Shown here: positions 13,717 through 14,821 of the stretch, piece by piece
How the letters are laid out: the number at the start of each line of letters is the position of its first letter
Position numbering within the stretch: position 1 is the stretch's first letter
Source of the DNA: Oscillospiraceae bacterium
Lineage (GTDB): Bacteria; Bacillota; Clostridia; Oscillospirales; Ruminococcaceae
Assembly (NCBI GenBank): GCA_900768105.1
Contig: CAAGBQ010000019.1
Location: 1 to 14,821, forward strand
Length of the DNA stretch: 14,821 nucleotides
Direction of reading: 5' to 3'
Position numbers and translations under genes: made by a program
The notes under the pieces: generated by a model
What the model saw: only the letters and a program-made list of their open reading frames with translations
Databases searched by the model: none
What the model was told of the DNA's origin: nothing

Positions 13717-14571
13717 ATGAAAATGAGAATTTTTATGCTCGCATTTTGCGTGGGTTTTGTCTTTTTCTTTTCCGCGGCGGCAATTTTTGTTTACCGCTAT
13801 TCCGGAAGCGCCACAAGCACGCCGGAGGACGCGGAAAGCTCCGCACCGGAGGTTTTTGCGAAAAATGCGACCCTGCTTTTGATTTTTGAAGAGGACGGCG
13901 CCGCCGGACCTTTCAGCCTTGTGTGCTTTGACGCGGAAAACGGGCGGATTCCGGTGCTTACCTTTCCGGCGGGCGCCGTTTTTGAAAGCGCGGCCGGAGC
14001 GCCGACGGCGGCGGAGGCCTTCGCCGCGCTTTCTCACGATGATTTTGCCGCGGCGGCGGAAAAGGAGCTTGGAATCGGAATTTCCGGATGGTTTATCTGG
14101 AACCGCAGTACCTGCGAAACGGTTATGGCAAAGGCAGGCTCCTTTGACTACATTCTGCCGGAAAGCCTTCACTATTCCGGCGGCGGAAGATACATCGACC
14201 TTTCCGCCGGGGTGCAAAGCATCACCGGAAAAAAGCTTTATGACCTTGTCACCTACCCGAATTTTGACGAAAGCGCCCGCTGTGACATAACCTCTCGGCT
14301 GCTTTCGCTGTTTTTCGGAAAGCGGCTGCGCCGCTTTTTGCCGGAAAATTCCGCCCTTTCCGCAGCGGTTTATGAAAGCACGGAAAATTCCGCCGATGCC
14401 TTTTACCGCGCAGAGCTGCGCAGCACAATAAAGGCGCTCTGCTCCGGAAAAAGCGCCATTGCAAGCCATGTTACCTGCGACCTGGAGGACGGCGGTGACG
14501 GCAGGCTGCTTTTTTCCGCCGCCACGCGCACCCGCCTGCAAAAATATTTTCCCGCAAAGGAAACGGAATAG
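13717..14571 (+). CDS. Membrane-anchored protein with a degenerate LytR-CpsA-Psr-like domain
   Basis: A 284-residue protein with an uncleaved N-terminal anchor (about 4-26), so the rest should lie outside the cytoplasmic membrane. The outer part follows the order of LCP domains: NATLLLIFEED (50-60), then SLVCFDAENGRIPVLTFP (67-84), where true LCP enzymes have a strand and the PRDT motif. GISGWFIWN (121-129) matches the usual 'GV-hY-v-v' strand; AGSFDYILP (140-148), YIDLSAGVQSITGKKLYDL (159-177) and a late CDITSRLLSL follow the LDG-A-yvR region. The catalytic arginines of LCP phosphotransferases appear to be replaced, so wall-polymer ligase activity is doubtful. The ATG at 13717 has GGAGGG at 13701-13706; a GTG at 13699 is possible. 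It is 69 bases from spoIIID and probably in its transcript. The fold call is tentative. Confidence 0.6.
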   Translation: MKMRIFMLAFCVGFVFFFSAAAIFVYRYSGSATSTPEDAESSAPEVFAKNATLLLIFEEDGAAGPFSLVCFDAENGRIPVLTFPAGAVFESAAGAPTAAEAFAALSHDDFAAAAEKELGIGISGWFIWNRSTCETVMAKAGSFDYILPESLHYSGGGRYIDLSAGVQSITGKKLYDLVTYPNFDESARCDITSRLLSLFFGKRLRRFLPENSALSAAVYESTENSADAFYRAELRSTIKALCSGKSAIASHVTCDLEDGGDGRLLFSAATRTRLQKYFPAKETE

Positions 14572-14612
14572 GCAAAAAACGAAAAAAGGCCGGTCAGGCA
14601 AATGTAAAGCAT

Positions 14613-14645
14613 GCTCGCTCCGAACAGAGCGAGCCAATTTTTTTG
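14613..14645 (+). terminator. Intrinsic terminator of the spoIIID transcript
   Basis: GCTCGCTC (14613-14620) pairs perfectly with GAGCGAGC (14627-14634) around CGAACA, followed by CAA and seven T residues (14638-14644). It lies about 40 bases after the last gene stop. Confidence 0.9.
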
Positions 14646-14675
14646 CCCTTTTGCGGCGGCAGATTCGCGCCGCGG

Positions 14676-14821
14676 GTTTTCAGAGCGAACCTTGCCTCCC
14701 CTGTGCAAGGTCGCACCGCGGGGTTGTAGAGCATTTCTCGGCTCCCCTGTGTAAGGGGAGCCGAGAAGCTCGGTGAAAACGCTATCACCAGTCGCCGATA
14801 CAACCCCTCCGTCTTTTCGGC
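14676..14821. repeat. Two-unit intergenic repeat element, copy B, cut by window end
   Basis: This is a relative of the element in the rplI-dnaB gap. Two units 46 bases apart (CAGAGC at 14681 and TAGAGC at 14727) carry, in the same order, TTGCCTCCCCTGTGCAAGGT and CTCGGCTCCCCTGTGTAAGG. The second unit closes as a perfect 13-bp stem, TTCTCGGCTCCCC (14735-14747) with GGGGAGCCGAGAA (14755-14767). An outer pair, GGGGTTGTA (14720-14728) with TACAACCCC (14799-14807), encloses it. The element runs off the window at a TTTTCGGC. It holds no gene; the open frames crossing it are hairpin read-through. Confidence 0.75.

Noticed and set aside
13228..14637. A 469-residue minus-strand open frame opposite spoIIID and the LCP-like gene
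   Set aside because: It runs through spoIIID, terminator and promoter signals, its translation is low-complexity and basic, and the plus-strand genes are well supported.
14594..14803. A 69-residue minus-strand open frame at the right edge
   Set aside because: It crosses the terminator and repeat hairpins and has no ribosome binding site or recognisable motif.

Overview
This window looks like chromosomal DNA from a spore-forming Clostridia bacterium, probably an Oscillospirales/Ruminococcaceae-type gut anaerobe. The reasons are a SpoIIID homologue, Bacillus/Clostridium-type conserved gene pairs (gdpP-rplI-dnaB and tilS-hpt-ftsH), strong Shine-Dalgarno sites, TTG starts, and palindromic intergenic elements of a kind I recall from gut Firmicutes. 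No prophage, IS element, CRISPR array, tRNA or rRNA is visible.

Left edge (1-2351): a gene-free stretch rich in hairpins is followed by a plus-strand cassette. It holds an ECF-type sigma factor (419-907), a 57-codon gene overlapping it by ATGA whose product resembles sigma region 4 (904-1077, apparently frameshifted), and a 402-residue protein built of about 18 short repeats, predicted to be a cytoplasmic beta-solenoid (1097-2305). A perfect 14-bp hairpin terminator closes it. This is the part I recognise least and the best candidate for an undescribed system.

Centre (2401-10600): a minus-strand housekeeping supra-operon reads right to left from a near-consensus promoter at 10570-10598: gdpP (c-di-AMP phosphodiesterase), rplI (ribosomal protein L9), dnaB (replicative helicase), tilS (tRNA-Ile lysidine synthetase), hpt (hypoxanthine phosphoribosyltransferase) and ftsH (membrane AAA+ protease), ending at a hairpin at 2401-2438. 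Two groups that are separate in Bacillus subtilis are joined here by a dnaB/tilS ATGA overlap. The rplI-dnaB gap holds a two-unit repeat element whose relative lies at the right edge of the window.

Right of centre (10620-11450): a divergent thymidylate kinase gene (tmk) has a perfect-consensus promoter interrupted by a 9-bp inverted repeat, and a 16-bp-stem terminator.

Right part (11522-14645): a minus-strand pair encodes a multi-spanning family 2 glycosyltransferase and a small single-span membrane protein, overlapping by ATGA. Divergently, spoIIID lies behind a sigma-E-like promoter and is followed by a membrane-anchored protein resembling a degenerate LytR-CpsA-Psr domain. The arrangement suggests, but does not prove, an envelope or spore-surface function for these genes. 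The last ~145 bases are a second copy of the repeat element, cut by the window end.
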